A stretch of DNA of 64,000 nt, from the NCBI RefSeq assembly GCF_017316305.2, contig NZ_CP147250.1, positions 1,074,001 to 1,138,000 on the forward strand, read 5' to 3'. The DNA comes from Enterococcus sp. DIV1094. GTDB taxonomy: Bacteria; Bacillota; Bacilli; Lactobacillales; Enterococcaceae. The first letter of the stretch is position 1. Each line of letters starts with the position of its first letter. Both the position numbers and the translations under genes were made by a program. Below the pieces are notes generated by a model that worked only from the letters and a program-made list of their open reading frames with translations, was not told the origin of the DNA and did not search any database. Shown here in pieces: positions 44,079 to 52,397 of this stretch.

Positions 44079-45171
44079 ACAAGTTGATCAGATCATCTTT
44101 TTTTGCATCGCTCGGGAACTCGATTCCACTGGCATGCAACAACTGTTGCAATTCTTCTTTTTTCAATTGCTCTAGTGGAATCTCGCCAGTCCCCGATCGA
44201 GTACCGCTTTCTTCGTTGGATTTAGACTTATCATCTTCTGCTTTTTCAACAACAGAAAAGGCTTCATCTTTCACTACCATAAACCCAACAGTCATTGTTG
44301 CTCGCAACGCAATCATGTCACGTTCAGCTAAGTTGATTGCTGCACCATCAGATGCTTCAACTGTAGTCAAGGTCGCTTGATCAAGGATCTTATACTCTAA
44401 GCCTTTCAACACACCATAATAAGCGTAGTCCCAATCAGCGACTAATTCAGCCACATTCGGTCCTAATGTATTCTTCGGCGTGTAAGCCAATGGCAAGCCC
44501 AAAATATCATCTACGCCATTAGAATTGGCAGTGTTGAAAATTGGCATGCCGTTGTTGTCTTTGGTCGAACGATATTTCACACGTTGAGAGCGAGAAGTCG
44601 CAATTCCATTTGGTTCCATGTCCACTTCTTCAATAAACGCGATTGCTTCATTGATATCGTCATATTTGTTTGCTGATTCTACAACGACATTTCCAGCATC
44701 TTTTGCGGCCTTCAAAATGTTTTGTTTGAATGGTGACTCAACTCCGGTGAACGTAGACTGATCAAATTTCTTAGAGAAGGCTTCTGCGACTTCCGGGCGC
44801 ATTAATTCAAAGAAATTCGTCACAGAATAATCTAAGTTTTCCTGTGTGGTCGGGATAATAACCCCTAATTTGTACGCGCGCATTTCTGCCTTCACGAAAC
44901 GTGGTTTGCTGGTTTGAATACGCTCTGCCTCAGCTACCCAGTATGCGCCGACTCCGGTCATGTAGGTAAATTCTTCAATTGGCTTAGTCATTCGAACTTC
45001 TTTTGCTAGACGCATGATTGAGCTGCCTTGTTTGACTTCTGTCAAGATTTGATCAGAAATATTTCGAGGAATATCTCCTGTACGTGCGCTCTGCATTGTA
45101 ACAGTGTCTGGATCAAATGATGGTGTTCCAAAATACTGCAGATTCATTGGAATCAATAATTTTTTCTTCAT
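44062..45171 (-). CDS. Major capsid protein with C-terminal HeH/LEM-like extension
   Basis: A 369-residue HK97-fold capsid protein (MNLQYFG N-terminus, conserved SRSQRVKYRS and GLPLAYTP regions). The last ~35 residues, after a flexible linker (KSNEESGTRSGTGEIP), read LEQLKKEELQQLLHASGIEF and onward. This is a small helix-extended-helix/LEM-like module usually found as a separate or terminal DNA- or protein-binding unit. The extension could decorate the capsid surface or bind scaffold. Confidence 0.88.
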   Translation of the reverse strand: MKKKLLIPMNLQYFGTPSFDPDTVTMQSARTGDIPRNISDQILTEVKQGSSIMRLAKEVRMTKPIEEFTYMTGVGAYWVAEAERIQTSKPRFVKAEMRAYKLGVIIPTTQENLDYSVTNFFELMRPEVAEAFSKKFDQSTFTGVESPFKQNILKAAKDAGNVVVESANKYDDINEAIAFIEEVDMEPNGIATSRSQRVKYRSTKDNNGMPIFNTANSNGVDDILGLPLAYTPKNTLGPNVAELVADWDYAYYGVLKGLEYKILDQATLTTVEASDGAAINLAERDMIALRATMTVGFMVVKDEAFSVVEKAEDDKSKSNEESGTRSGTGEIPLEQLKKEELQQLLHASGIEFPSDAKKDDLINLLKESE

Positions 45172-45183
45172 GTGGATTCTCCT

Positions 45184-45750
45184 TTATTTTGTGATTCGGT
45201 ATTCGTTTAGTTTACCTTGTGGCGGTTCAGCACCTGTTTTAACTTTCCCACCCATCGGATTACCCGATGAAACAAAGTCGGGATCGTTGTTTCCGGAATC
45301 GTCTTGAAACAAGAACGCTTTTTGTTCTTTTAGCGTTTTGACTTGCTCCTCAAAGCCTTGTAGTTTGCCGTCATTGACTTTAATCGTGTCACGGTCCAAA
45401 AGACTGAGAACAATCGATTCGTCTTGGGCACCTGCTTCTTTTAAGGCTAATTGGATCGCGAAATCTTTTTGTTGATCAGCCAGTTGCTTTTCAGAATTAG
45501 CTTTAGATTCGTCAAATTTGGCTTGTAAATCCGCAAATTGCTGTTCCAGTTCCTTGTTGCCTTTTGCAGCCTCTTTCAACGTGTCCAATTCTGATTGATT
45601 GTCTTTCAACTCCTGTTTGGCACTGTCTCGCTCACTTTCAGCGGTAGCTACTTGCGCATTCAGTTGCGTCACAGTCTTTCCGTGCAGCGCCATTACGCTT
45701 TTTGCGGTTTCTTCATCAATACCTAAATTGATCAGTTCTTCTTTCTTCAT
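45184..45750 (-). CDS. Scaffolding protein (GP20-like)
   Basis: A 188-residue protein, mostly one long coiled coil (residues ~25-120, rich in Gln, Glu, Lys and Ala), with a short C-terminal tail. Size, coiled coil and position just before the capsid gene define a phage scaffold that directs procapsid assembly and leaves on maturation. The C-terminal Lys/Tyr-rich residues probably bind capsid. Confidence 0.85.
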   Translation of the reverse strand: MKKEELINLGIDEETAKSVMALHGKTVTQLNAQVATAESERDSAKQELKDNQSELDTLKEAAKGNKELEQQFADLQAKFDESKANSEKQLADQQKDFAIQLALKEAGAQDESIVLSLLDRDTIKVNDGKLQGFEEQVKTLKEQKAFLFQDDSGNNDPDFVSSGNPMGGKVKTGAEPPQGKLNEYRITK

Positions 45751-45831
45751 TGCTGGTTCCTCCTAAGAATTTTTTGAGTGGCAACTACCACTGTGAGTCC
45801 GTCTTTTTGAGACATCCGTGCAGGTCTGGTA

Positions 45832-46980
45832 TTACGAATAAACTTGTTCTCTCGAATAATCTCGACGCAACAATTGATCATGTTCATTGATAAATGATCT
45901 CAACGATGCTTGTCGCCGTCTGATCAGTTGTTTGAAGTGTTGGATATCTTCTTTGTTGTCGATCGTTGTTGCAGCATCCAATTGCCGTTTGGCACGACGA
46001 ATAGCGACTTCCATGCGGCGTTGCTTGGCAACTAGGTCCGCATTGTCAATCGCTTGTTTTGGATCATATTGATTCATATGGACGTCAAGATTCGGATCAT
46101 AGATTTGGATATACAATCGATGCCGGCAATTAATTCCTTGGGTTCCATCAGGCTCACCATAGCCATGATCATAGATTGACGAAATATGCCTCAACTCTTC
46201 TGGTGCATCCTCTGTGCGGACAAGCAAGACCCACCCACCTTGGATATGCGCACAGTGTGGTCGTGCAGCCATATGGCTACTCATTAAGGCAGTGACAATG
46301 CCATGCTCGAGCCCTCGCTTAAGTCGCAGATCCTGATAGACTCTGTGAGTTGTGGCTTTCAAAACCATCCGGACGTAACGCTCAAGGCTCCATTCACGCC
46401 CTGCCTTATCGACAAAAGTCGTCATCACCCCTTTTTCCACCATCGCATAGATCGATTCCCTGAGCGCTTGCTGTGGCGTTTTAGCGCCGCCAATGATTTT
46501 GGCCACAGTATCGTTAAGGACTTGCTGATACATCTTGGCCAGTGGATTATTAGGATAATTGGTATCGATCAGCGTCTGATTGACATGGTTGTCGAGATCT
46601 CGCCATTGCTGATAAAAATACGACTCCATCACGTTGTCGATCTCCGTTCGTGATGGCGGTTCTTTTCCTGTTTGCTTAGACAAGTTTTGGTCAAGATCTG
46701 AAATGACTTCAAACCCCATATCCACAATGATTTTACGGAGCTGTTCATAGGAATACTGACTTGTTTCATTGACTAGCTGCTGTAGCGATTGCTGATTCAA
46801 CAAATTTAGTTGCTGCATCTTTTCAAGCTTCCATCGGAACGCGTTATCTTCTGTGAGTGGCGTTCTAGTTGGCTTGTTTAACTGATGGACAAGGAGCTTC
46901 ATAATCTCGTCTTCCATCGCCATATAAGCATCTTGAATGTAAGAAGCTTCAATCTCTAATTGCTTTGGCGTAATTGTCAT
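45832..46980 (-). CDS. Phage head morphogenesis protein (Mu F-like minor capsid protein)
   Basis: A 382-residue protein of the SPP1 gp7/Mu F minor head family. The conserved C-terminal half carries RPHCAHIQGGWV and GINCRHRLYIQIYDP, the Cys/His-rich motif of this family. It binds the portal and helps DNA retention or ejection. It starts four bases after the portal stop. Confidence 0.88.
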   Translation of the reverse strand: MTITPKQLEIEASYIQDAYMAMEDEIMKLLVHQLNKPTRTPLTEDNAFRWKLEKMQQLNLLNQQSLQQLVNETSQYSYEQLRKIIVDMGFEVISDLDQNLSKQTGKEPPSRTEIDNVMESYFYQQWRDLDNHVNQTLIDTNYPNNPLAKMYQQVLNDTVAKIIGGAKTPQQALRESIYAMVEKGVMTTFVDKAGREWSLERYVRMVLKATTHRVYQDLRLKRGLEHGIVTALMSSHMAARPHCAHIQGGWVLLVRTEDAPEELRHISSIYDHGYGEPDGTQGINCRHRLYIQIYDPNLDVHMNQYDPKQAIDNADLVAKQRRMEVAIRRAKRQLDAATTIDNKEDIQHFKQLIRRRQASLRSFINEHDQLLRRDYSREQVYS

Positions 46981-46984
46981 TCAA

Positions 46985-48550
46985 TCACTCCTCGTATTCA
47001 TCGATTCCTGTTGTTGGCAGATCACTCCTAGTCATCATATTGAATTCGTCCTTCAAAGCTTCGGCATATAGACGTTTTGCCACATCTTCTGGCATGTCTT
47101 TGGTTTTGGCCAATACATACCACCCTGGTATGATGCCAGCGTTTCTCAAACGTAGGAACTGATTTACTTCGGCATCCTTATTCAGGAAAACACCGTCATC
47201 TAAGTCAACGCCAATGATCTCAGCTGCAGGTATTTCTCCGGTATAGACTTTTTGGCCAGTAGCATTTTTAACGTTGGTTCCCAGCTCACAAATCGAGATA
47301 ATCAGCTCTTGAATGAACTTTCGCAGCTCCTTCTCATGCATGTTGCGTGATTGGTAGGTCTGTGAGTTCTCACTGACCACCTCTGTAGCTGTTTTTGTAC
47401 TACGGATCCCTTCACCGTTAAAAGTAAACGTGCCAGTAGAAAGACCAGTCTCCATCTCCAACGTACGCAAATGATGGTTGATTGCTGCAACGTATTCAGT
47501 TGTACGGATGTCAGAAGTCAGGTCCTTGATGGTCATGTCGTCCATCTTGCTACCGGGCACTGGCACAAAGACATCTTCATCGTCATCGAAGAATTCAGTG
47601 ATTTCGTTCTTCCGATGATCAACCTTGCCTTTCATCAACATCTCACTGACTGCAATTCGACGTCTACCACGCTTGATTTCCATGTTGAACTCGTCAAATG
47701 TTAAATTCAGGCGGTCCAGTGTGTTTTTCGAGTTATCATAAACCCCTAATCCTAATGGACTATATGGATGGATGTTGTTAAATCCTGCAGGTTTTAAATA
47801 GGCAAATTGTGGTCGTGACATGTTGTAAAAAACAGCACGTTCGGCCATCTCAGGATAGAGCTTACTTAGTTTGATCTGCTTACCTAGAATATCCGGTGAC
47901 TCGCTCTCATACAGTTCGTTACTGACAACATAGTTACCGTTCTTCCACTCATGGAATTCTAGCTTGGTGTAGTAGTAAGTCGTATCTCCTACTGTTTCAG
48001 TAGTCCGGAATGGGATTGCGCACTCACTAATCTTGTTCGTATTGCTTCGTAATGGATAGAATGCATCAGCAAGTGCCCAAGAAAACTCAATTTCTTGTGA
48101 ATCCTTATTGAAGTATGGCCGAACAGCTAATCCACCTAACGCCATTGCAGGCTCTAAGTATCGGCTGAGGTTCTTCTTGAAATCGTTATGCTCAAGAACA
48201 TGTTGAATCCAGTCATTCAAAGGATTCGCAATTTCTTTGCCGTTTTCGTCCTTCACTTCACCGACAAGGATCTCCGCCTGCTCGTTGAACAAAACCTTTG
48301 CATATTCTGCAGCCACCTTCTTGGCCATGTTGACCGTAGAAAATCGGCGGTTATTCTGCCTTCCACGACTGTTAGTGTAATTGATGATGCCATACTCGCC
48401 ACGATAGTAGCGAAAACTCTCAGCGATACGCTCAAACTCTTTTGGATCTGCATCGATCTTAGGATGATCAAATACAGATTGAAACTCTTGCTTATTGATA
48501 AGAGCCGCCCCCTTTCCTAGCCATTTTTTTATATTGTCTACGATCCTCAA
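46985..48550 (-). CDS. Portal protein (SPP1 Gp6-like)
   Basis: A 521-residue portal subunit, the dodecameric channel through which DNA enters the head. Family features include NTNKISECAIPFR, a long wing domain and a stem region (GEGIRSTKTATEVVSENSQT) near residue 380. Length and location between TerL and the Mu F-like gene agree. Confidence 0.92.
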   Translation of the reverse strand: MRIVDNIKKWLGKGAALINKQEFQSVFDHPKIDADPKEFERIAESFRYYRGEYGIINYTNSRGRQNNRRFSTVNMAKKVAAEYAKVLFNEQAEILVGEVKDENGKEIANPLNDWIQHVLEHNDFKKNLSRYLEPAMALGGLAVRPYFNKDSQEIEFSWALADAFYPLRSNTNKISECAIPFRTTETVGDTTYYYTKLEFHEWKNGNYVVSNELYESESPDILGKQIKLSKLYPEMAERAVFYNMSRPQFAYLKPAGFNNIHPYSPLGLGVYDNSKNTLDRLNLTFDEFNMEIKRGRRRIAVSEMLMKGKVDHRKNEITEFFDDDEDVFVPVPGSKMDDMTIKDLTSDIRTTEYVAAINHHLRTLEMETGLSTGTFTFNGEGIRSTKTATEVVSENSQTYQSRNMHEKELRKFIQELIISICELGTNVKNATGQKVYTGEIPAAEIIGVDLDDGVFLNKDAEVNQFLRLRNAGIIPGWYVLAKTKDMPEDVAKRLYAEALKDEFNMMTRSDLPTTGIDEYEE

Positions 48551-48561
48551 ATGCTCACCTC

Positions 48562-49878
48562 CTAAACCATCAACTCTAATTCTTTCGCATTATCAATGCA
48601 GAAGTACTGGAAAGCATCGCAGGTGTGGTCATCTTCTTTGACAACTTCTTGGATGCCTTTAGCAACCTTCTTTGCATCCCAGCGGTATTTCTTATGCTCT
48701 TCGACAAAAATCTTGTTGTTCTCATTGTTTATATAAAAGAACCGCCCTTGAGAAAACAGGTTCGTAGCATAATCGATCATCAATTCTTTTTTCAGTTTAG
48801 CCACTGGGTTCCACCTGATTTCATGGTCATAGTAGTACTGATTTCTCAAAGCGCCTTCAGCGCCATCGATCGTTAGGTTAACAATCGGCGCATTGTTGCA
48901 TACAGGCATCTTAGACGTACGATCGATAAACGTGTACAAGATACGTGAAAGCTGTGTTGGTGCTAACTTATCGACCTTTCCTGCAGGTGAATAGTAATAG
49001 GTGTCCAATAGAATAACATTCCCTTTTTGGGTCAATCCTAAACACAAACAAGTCGTTGCAGAGTTGATGTGCCCACCATCGAGGGCATAAAAAAGAGCCA
49101 CGATGTAATCGTCGCTCGGCACTTCCTCCAATGGATTAAAATTATGGATATTATACACGTTATCTCCAAGACCCACAGGTTCACCAAGGTAAAGGTAGCG
49201 ATAATAATCGTAGTCATTTTCTTTGATGCGATTGATCATCTTGAGCATCTGATCAGTAACAAAGCCCAAGGTGTCATTTAAGTAACTAGAATGATGAACT
49301 AAATAATCCGGATCAGTCTCTTTTTCCTCTACCCACTCATTGATCCACTCATAGGGATTGCGTGGTGGATTATAAGACCAATAAAATCGAACAAAATCCG
49401 TATCTTCATGCTTTTGCCGCATAAAGGTCGTATTGGACTGATCAAACTCTTCCGCACTCTTAAATTCTGCTGCTTCCTCGTACCATACGGCAATGATATC
49501 GTTAATGTCATTTGATTTGAGCTTTTGGAAGTCATCTTGACCATAGAAATAAATCGTGCTGCCAGTCTTGCGATGGATGATCTTAAACGGACTGACTGTC
49601 GTGTCAAATCGTTTAAAGATGAAAAACTTCTTCAACGCCCACTGCATCTTATTGAATACAGAATCGCGAATTGTGTTACTTACCTTACGAATAACAACGA
49701 TATTTGCTTTCTTCCCTGAATTAAGATAAGGAATCCAAAGCCAAACTAACAACAAGGCGATCACGGAAGACTTAAACGAGTTACGACCACCCTTCAAAAT
49801 ATTATAAGGTTTTTCTGCCTCCCAAACCGGTTGAAAGTGCCGATTGATTTGTTTAAACTTTTTAAACATCTTACTCAC
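48562..49878 (-). CDS. Terminase large subunit
   Basis: A 438-residue packaging motor (PBSX-type). Walker A variant LKGGRNSFKSS at residues 28-38; Walker B with catalytic Glu (DIIAVWYEEAAEF) near 128-139. The C-terminal RNase H-like nuclease has acidic residues in ALDGGHINSATT and TIDGAEG. It cuts concatemers and pumps DNA into the procapsid. It overlaps the TerS stop by four bases. Confidence 0.94.
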   Translation of the reverse strand: MSKMFKKFKQINRHFQPVWEAEKPYNILKGGRNSFKSSVIALLLVWLWIPYLNSGKKANIVVIRKVSNTIRDSVFNKMQWALKKFFIFKRFDTTVSPFKIIHRKTGSTIYFYGQDDFQKLKSNDINDIIAVWYEEAAEFKSAEEFDQSNTTFMRQKHEDTDFVRFYWSYNPPRNPYEWINEWVEEKETDPDYLVHHSSYLNDTLGFVTDQMLKMINRIKENDYDYYRYLYLGEPVGLGDNVYNIHNFNPLEEVPSDDYIVALFYALDGGHINSATTCLCLGLTQKGNVILLDTYYYSPAGKVDKLAPTQLSRILYTFIDRTSKMPVCNNAPIVNLTIDGAEGALRNQYYYDHEIRWNPVAKLKKELMIDYATNLFSQGRFFYINNENNKIFVEEHKKYRWDAKKVAKGIQEVVKEDDHTCDAFQYFCIDNAKELELMV

Positions 49879-50585
49879 TCATCATCACCCCAAGAATCCA
49901 CGATGATAATTGGTTCATCGTCAGAATCACCTGCTTCTGGTGTGGTTGCTTTGAGTTTAGCAATCTGCGCATCCATGAGATCCAGTTTTCTGCGGCGTTC
50001 GTCTTGTTCATCAGCTAATGAGACAAACTGCTTAATAAGGTTCGACAAGGTCATCATTGCTCTTGATTGGGACTTTAAGAAATTCGCTTGTTTGTCCCAT
50101 GCATATTGGACCTGCATCGTAGAACTGCTGCCACCGTCACCAGACGTCCATCCTGATTCTTCCTTAGAAAGATCATCCCGATCTGTCACAAACATGATCT
50201 CCTGCGCTCGTATAATAGCAGCGTATTGGATCATGATGTTGTTCCAAAGGATATCTGCCGGATCACTGTCTATAAGCTCCTGTGCAATCTCTAAGGATTC
50301 CTTAGGTATGATCTTGGCAAATAGGCCATGCTTGAAGGCATTTTTGTTTCCTTTCGGTGGTGCCCCTCCGCTATTGCCTGTCGCATTTTTATTGCTACGT
50401 TGTCCTCCCGGTGCGTCCGTTGCGTTGCGATGCGTTGCAACATTTCCTGTTTCGTTGCGTTGCCAATCTTCTCGATTCTTCCGGCTTCGGACAGTAGAAG
50501 GACTAAGATCATATTTTTCAGCTAGCGCCTTCAAACTTATATCTTCATTCTCGTATTCCTGTCTGATTTTATTCCATGCGATCAA
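49875..50585 (-). CDS. Terminase small subunit
   Basis: A 236-residue DNA-recognition subunit. An N-terminal HTH (ALAEKYDLSPSTVRSRKNRE, residues ~19-40), a low-complexity Asn/Gly linker (NATDAPGGQRSNKNATGNSG), a central oligomerisation region and an acidic C-terminus that contacts TerL. The start is TTG at 50585 with GAGGTGG upstream. It should recognise the pac or cos site near its own gene. Confidence 0.88.
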   Translation of the reverse strand: MIAWNKIRQEYENEDISLKALAEKYDLSPSTVRSRKNREDWQRNETGNVATHRNATDAPGGQRSNKNATGNSGGAPPKGNKNAFKHGLFAKIIPKESLEIAQELIDSDPADILWNNIMIQYAAIIRAQEIMFVTDRDDLSKEESGWTSGDGGSSSTMQVQYAWDKQANFLKSQSRAMMTLSNLIKQFVSLADEQDERRRKLDLMDAQIAKLKATTPEAGDSDDEPIIIVDSWGDDE

Positions 50586-50625
50586 TTCATCTCACCACCT
50601 CGCTTATCGTGTTTGTTTTGTGGGT

Positions 50626-50835
50626 TTATGCCTTACGCATAGACCGATAAAAAGACTCTGTAACGTCCAAGTTTATTTCGTACATTCGAAGGGAAGGGCT
50701 AGTATATATAGTTCTAAACGGAAAATACGATTTGATCAAACGTTGTAAAAACAATTGCCGCTTGTATTGCTTGCGCGTCTTTATCTTATATTTTCTGATC
50801 ATCCATCTTATTTCAGCCTCACAAAGCTTTTCCAT
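50626..50835 (-). CDS. Small basic protein, first gene of the late operon
   Basis: A 69-residue, strongly basic helical protein (MIRKYKIKTRKQYKRQLFLQ in the N-terminal half). ATG at 50835 with GAGGAGG five bases upstream, immediately behind the leader terminator. I do not recognise a family; its position and charge suggest a nucleic-acid-binding protein acting in packaging or late control. Confidence 0.6.
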   Translation of the reverse strand: MEKLCEAEIRWMIRKYKIKTRKQYKRQLFLQRLIKSYFPFRTIYTSPSLRMYEINLDVTESFYRSMRKA

Positions 50836-50852
50836 GTTTTCCTCCTCAAAAT

Positions 50853-50878
50853 AAAAAGACCACTCAACGAGTGATCTC
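50853..50878 (-). terminator. Intrinsic terminator at the end of the late leader
   Basis: On the minus strand GATCACTC and GAGTGGTC form an 8-bp stem (one wobble) with a GTT loop, followed by TTTTTATTTT. It stands between the leader RNA and the ribosome site of the first late gene, so late transcription must read through it. Confidence 0.85.
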
Positions 50879-51281
50879 ATATGTAAAAACTACACCTCAG
50901 AAATGAGATGCAGTTATAGCAAGCAACCTACACAAGCCCGACATCCGCTTCTCCTCCCTGCCACAGCCTCAGTTGCTATTATTATGGGTCAGATACTTAT
51001 TACACTGGCCGGTGTTAAATAAGTCCTCCCAAAAGTCGCTGACAAGGAATCGAACCTTGCACAACCACACCAAAGTGCAGTAATAGGACTCATCCATAGC
51101 GTTTACCCATTCCGCCACAACGACATAATAAGAATAGACAGCAACATATGAACTAACTGTAGGAGCTGAACCCCACATCCTTTAGTTTATTTGCTGCTGT
51201 CTATCGAAGCTTAATTACAACGATGAGGGAGATTTCCTCCCTTCAAATTGTTTTTGTCGATGTCCTGTTTCCTAATCTTTC
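50879..51281 (-). ncRNA. Structured, non-coding leader of the late operon
   Basis: No supported ORF occurs here, but complementary segments are dense: GGGAG/CTCCC at 51227-51241, a perfect 10-bp stem 51134-51143 with 51195-51204, the tRNA-like fold 51034-51124, ATAGCAA/TTGCTAT at 50916-50922 and 50973-50979, and an 11-bp hairpin 50889-50914. With the terminator behind it, the region could give a discrete RNA of about 430 nt. Confidence 0.55.
51034..51124 (-). tRNA. tRNA-Leu-like sequence (anticodon GAG), atypical
   Basis: The 7-bp acceptor stem GTCGTTG/CAGCGAC, D-arm GCG-GAATGGGTAAA-CGC with the GG pair, a long class II variable arm and a T-arm CAAGG-TTCGATT-CCTTG fit a leucine tRNA. Departures: the anticodon stem is weak (one mismatch and one wobble), position 37 would be T, base 26 is missing, one extra T sits before the 3' acceptor strand, and no CCA is encoded. 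It is either a derived phage tRNA or a tRNA mimic. Confidence 0.5.
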
Positions 51282-51287
51282 GACACT

Positions 51288-51347
51288 ATCATATTAACAC
51301 GCTTTTTCGTCCAAAAACCCTACAATATCCCTACAAAAACCCTACAA
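51288..51347 (-). promoter_or_regulatory. Candidate ArpU-dependent late promoter with three phased repeats
   Basis: CCCTACAA occurs at 51318, 51329 and 51340, exactly 11 bp apart. Downstream on the minus strand lies TATGAT (51293-51288), with only TTTTGG at the -35 place. A weak -35 with helically phased sites beside it is the layout of an activator-dependent promoter, and arpU ends five bases from the repeats. Confidence 0.6.
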
Positions 51348-51351
51348 AAAA

Positions 51352-51768
51352 TCACCGATACTTAATCAATGAACCTTTTTTATATGCTTCGGCAAATTCG
51401 ATCAATGCATTGGATTTTAGCTTTTCTACGTTTTTCTCTCCATACCCCTGAATTAGTTGTCCTATTTCATAATTAGAGTGCTTATTAACATCGCAAAAAC
51501 TATAATAGAGTATTTGACGACTGATAAGGCTCAAACTCATCAGAGCTACTAAAATCGCATCCCTTTCTGCTTCTATATCCATCATTTGAATAAGCGCATC
51601 TTCTGTTTTGTTACCGTGTTTTGGCGACCTAGGCATGTCAGTTATAATCGGTGACTTAATGTCTATCAAGGAACGACCTGCCATCCGCTCCAACCGTCGG
51701 AAGTTTTTCAACACATCTCTCGCATTACATCTTGTCTGCCTAAAGTCCACATCTCTTAGTAATTGCAT
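51352..51768 (-). CDS. ArpU-family late gene regulator
   Basis: A 138-residue protein of the ArpU (autolysin regulatory protein) family, a sigma-region-4-like regulator common before terminase genes in phages of enterococci and lactobacilli. The C-terminal half resembles an HTH (ISRQILYYSFCDVNKHSNYE, then IGQLIQGYGEKNVEK). It probably turns on the late operon through the repeats located directly behind its stop codon. Confidence 0.85.
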   Translation of the reverse strand: MQLLRDVDFRQTRCNARDVLKNFRRLERMAGRSLIDIKSPIITDMPRSPKHGNKTEDALIQMMDIEAERDAILVALMSLSLISRQILYYSFCDVNKHSNYEIGQLIQGYGEKNVEKLKSNALIEFAEAYKKGSLIKYR

Positions 51769-51793
51769 TAAGTCAAACCGCTCCTTTTTGTGA

Positions 51794-51986
51794 TATAATA
51801 AACTTGTCGGGTTTATTACATCAGTCGGAGCGATCCGGCTTTTTTTATACCCATGCTTATGCTAAACTTTTCAAGTAGCGAGATTACACTCGTTACTTAT
51901 ATCTATGTTGAGCCGTCTGGCGGAAAACAGATGGCTCATTATTTCAATATTCTTCCAACGACAGCCAGTGGTCGGCTGTCGTTTTT
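51794..51986 (+). ncRNA. Plus-strand hairpin series with two U-run terminators
   Basis: An extended -10 (TGATATAAT, 51791-51799) reads into AGTCGGA-GCGA-TCCGGCT and T7 (51823-51846). Then follow a 10-bp hairpin 51873-51898, a GAGCC/GGCTC hairpin 51910-51937 and a perfect 10-bp hairpin 51957-51983 with TTTTT. The U-runs fit plus-strand transcripts only, opposite to the phage genes. No ORF is present. Confidence 0.45.
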
Positions 51987-51987
51987 G

Positions 51988-52005
51988 TTATCCACAGTAT
52001 CCACA
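51988..52005 (+). promoter_or_regulatory. Tandem DnaA-box-like sites
   Basis: TTATCCACA matches the DnaA box consensus exactly and is followed without gap by GTATCCACA. A 10-bp inverted repeat ATATATTGTA/TACAATATAT (52018-52027 and 52044-52053) lies just beyond. Possible origin element or regulatory site. Confidence 0.4.
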
Positions 52006-52061
52006 GGTTTTTCCACGATATATTGTAGGAACGTATTTTCGCATACAATATATTGTGTTTA

Positions 52062-52349
52062 TCATAGAACTTCCATATCCACTAATCGAGCCACTGCAAC
52101 ATTCGATTTGCTCTTTGCTAGTTCTTTGTCACAATCCATCGTATTCTCAATGCGAATAACTGCTGAATGATTGTACACACGTTCTACATACCCTCTGATT
52201 GGATAAATGAACTCTTCTGCTGTACAACGAACCATATCGCCGACTTTAATTTCTGATTCCACTTGCTTTATAGGATTTTTAGTTGGTAGATCCATCATCA
52301 AGCCACCAATTCCATAAGTATCAGTGTAAAATTCGTCTTTGAGTTTCAT
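52062..52349 (-). CDS. Early phage protein, possibly DUF2187-like
   Basis: A 95-residue protein whose C-terminal half (VGDMVRCTAEEFIYPIRGYV) reads as a small beta-barrel of the DUF2187 or KOW-like type. The N-terminus is unremarkable. Last of the early gene series before ArpU. Function unknown. Confidence 0.65.
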   Translation of the reverse strand: MKLKDEFYTDTYGIGGLMMDLPTKNPIKQVESEIKVGDMVRCTAEEFIYPIRGYVERVYNHSAVIRIENTMDCDKELAKSKSNVAVARLVDMEVL

Positions 52350-52397
52350 TACGTCTCCTCCGCATCCATCGCATTAACTCTAAAGCTTCATTGATTT

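Noticed and set aside
50969..51178. A 69-codon minus-strand frame across the late leader
   Set aside because: It reads straight through the tRNA-like fold, has no ribosome site and its composition is not protein-like.
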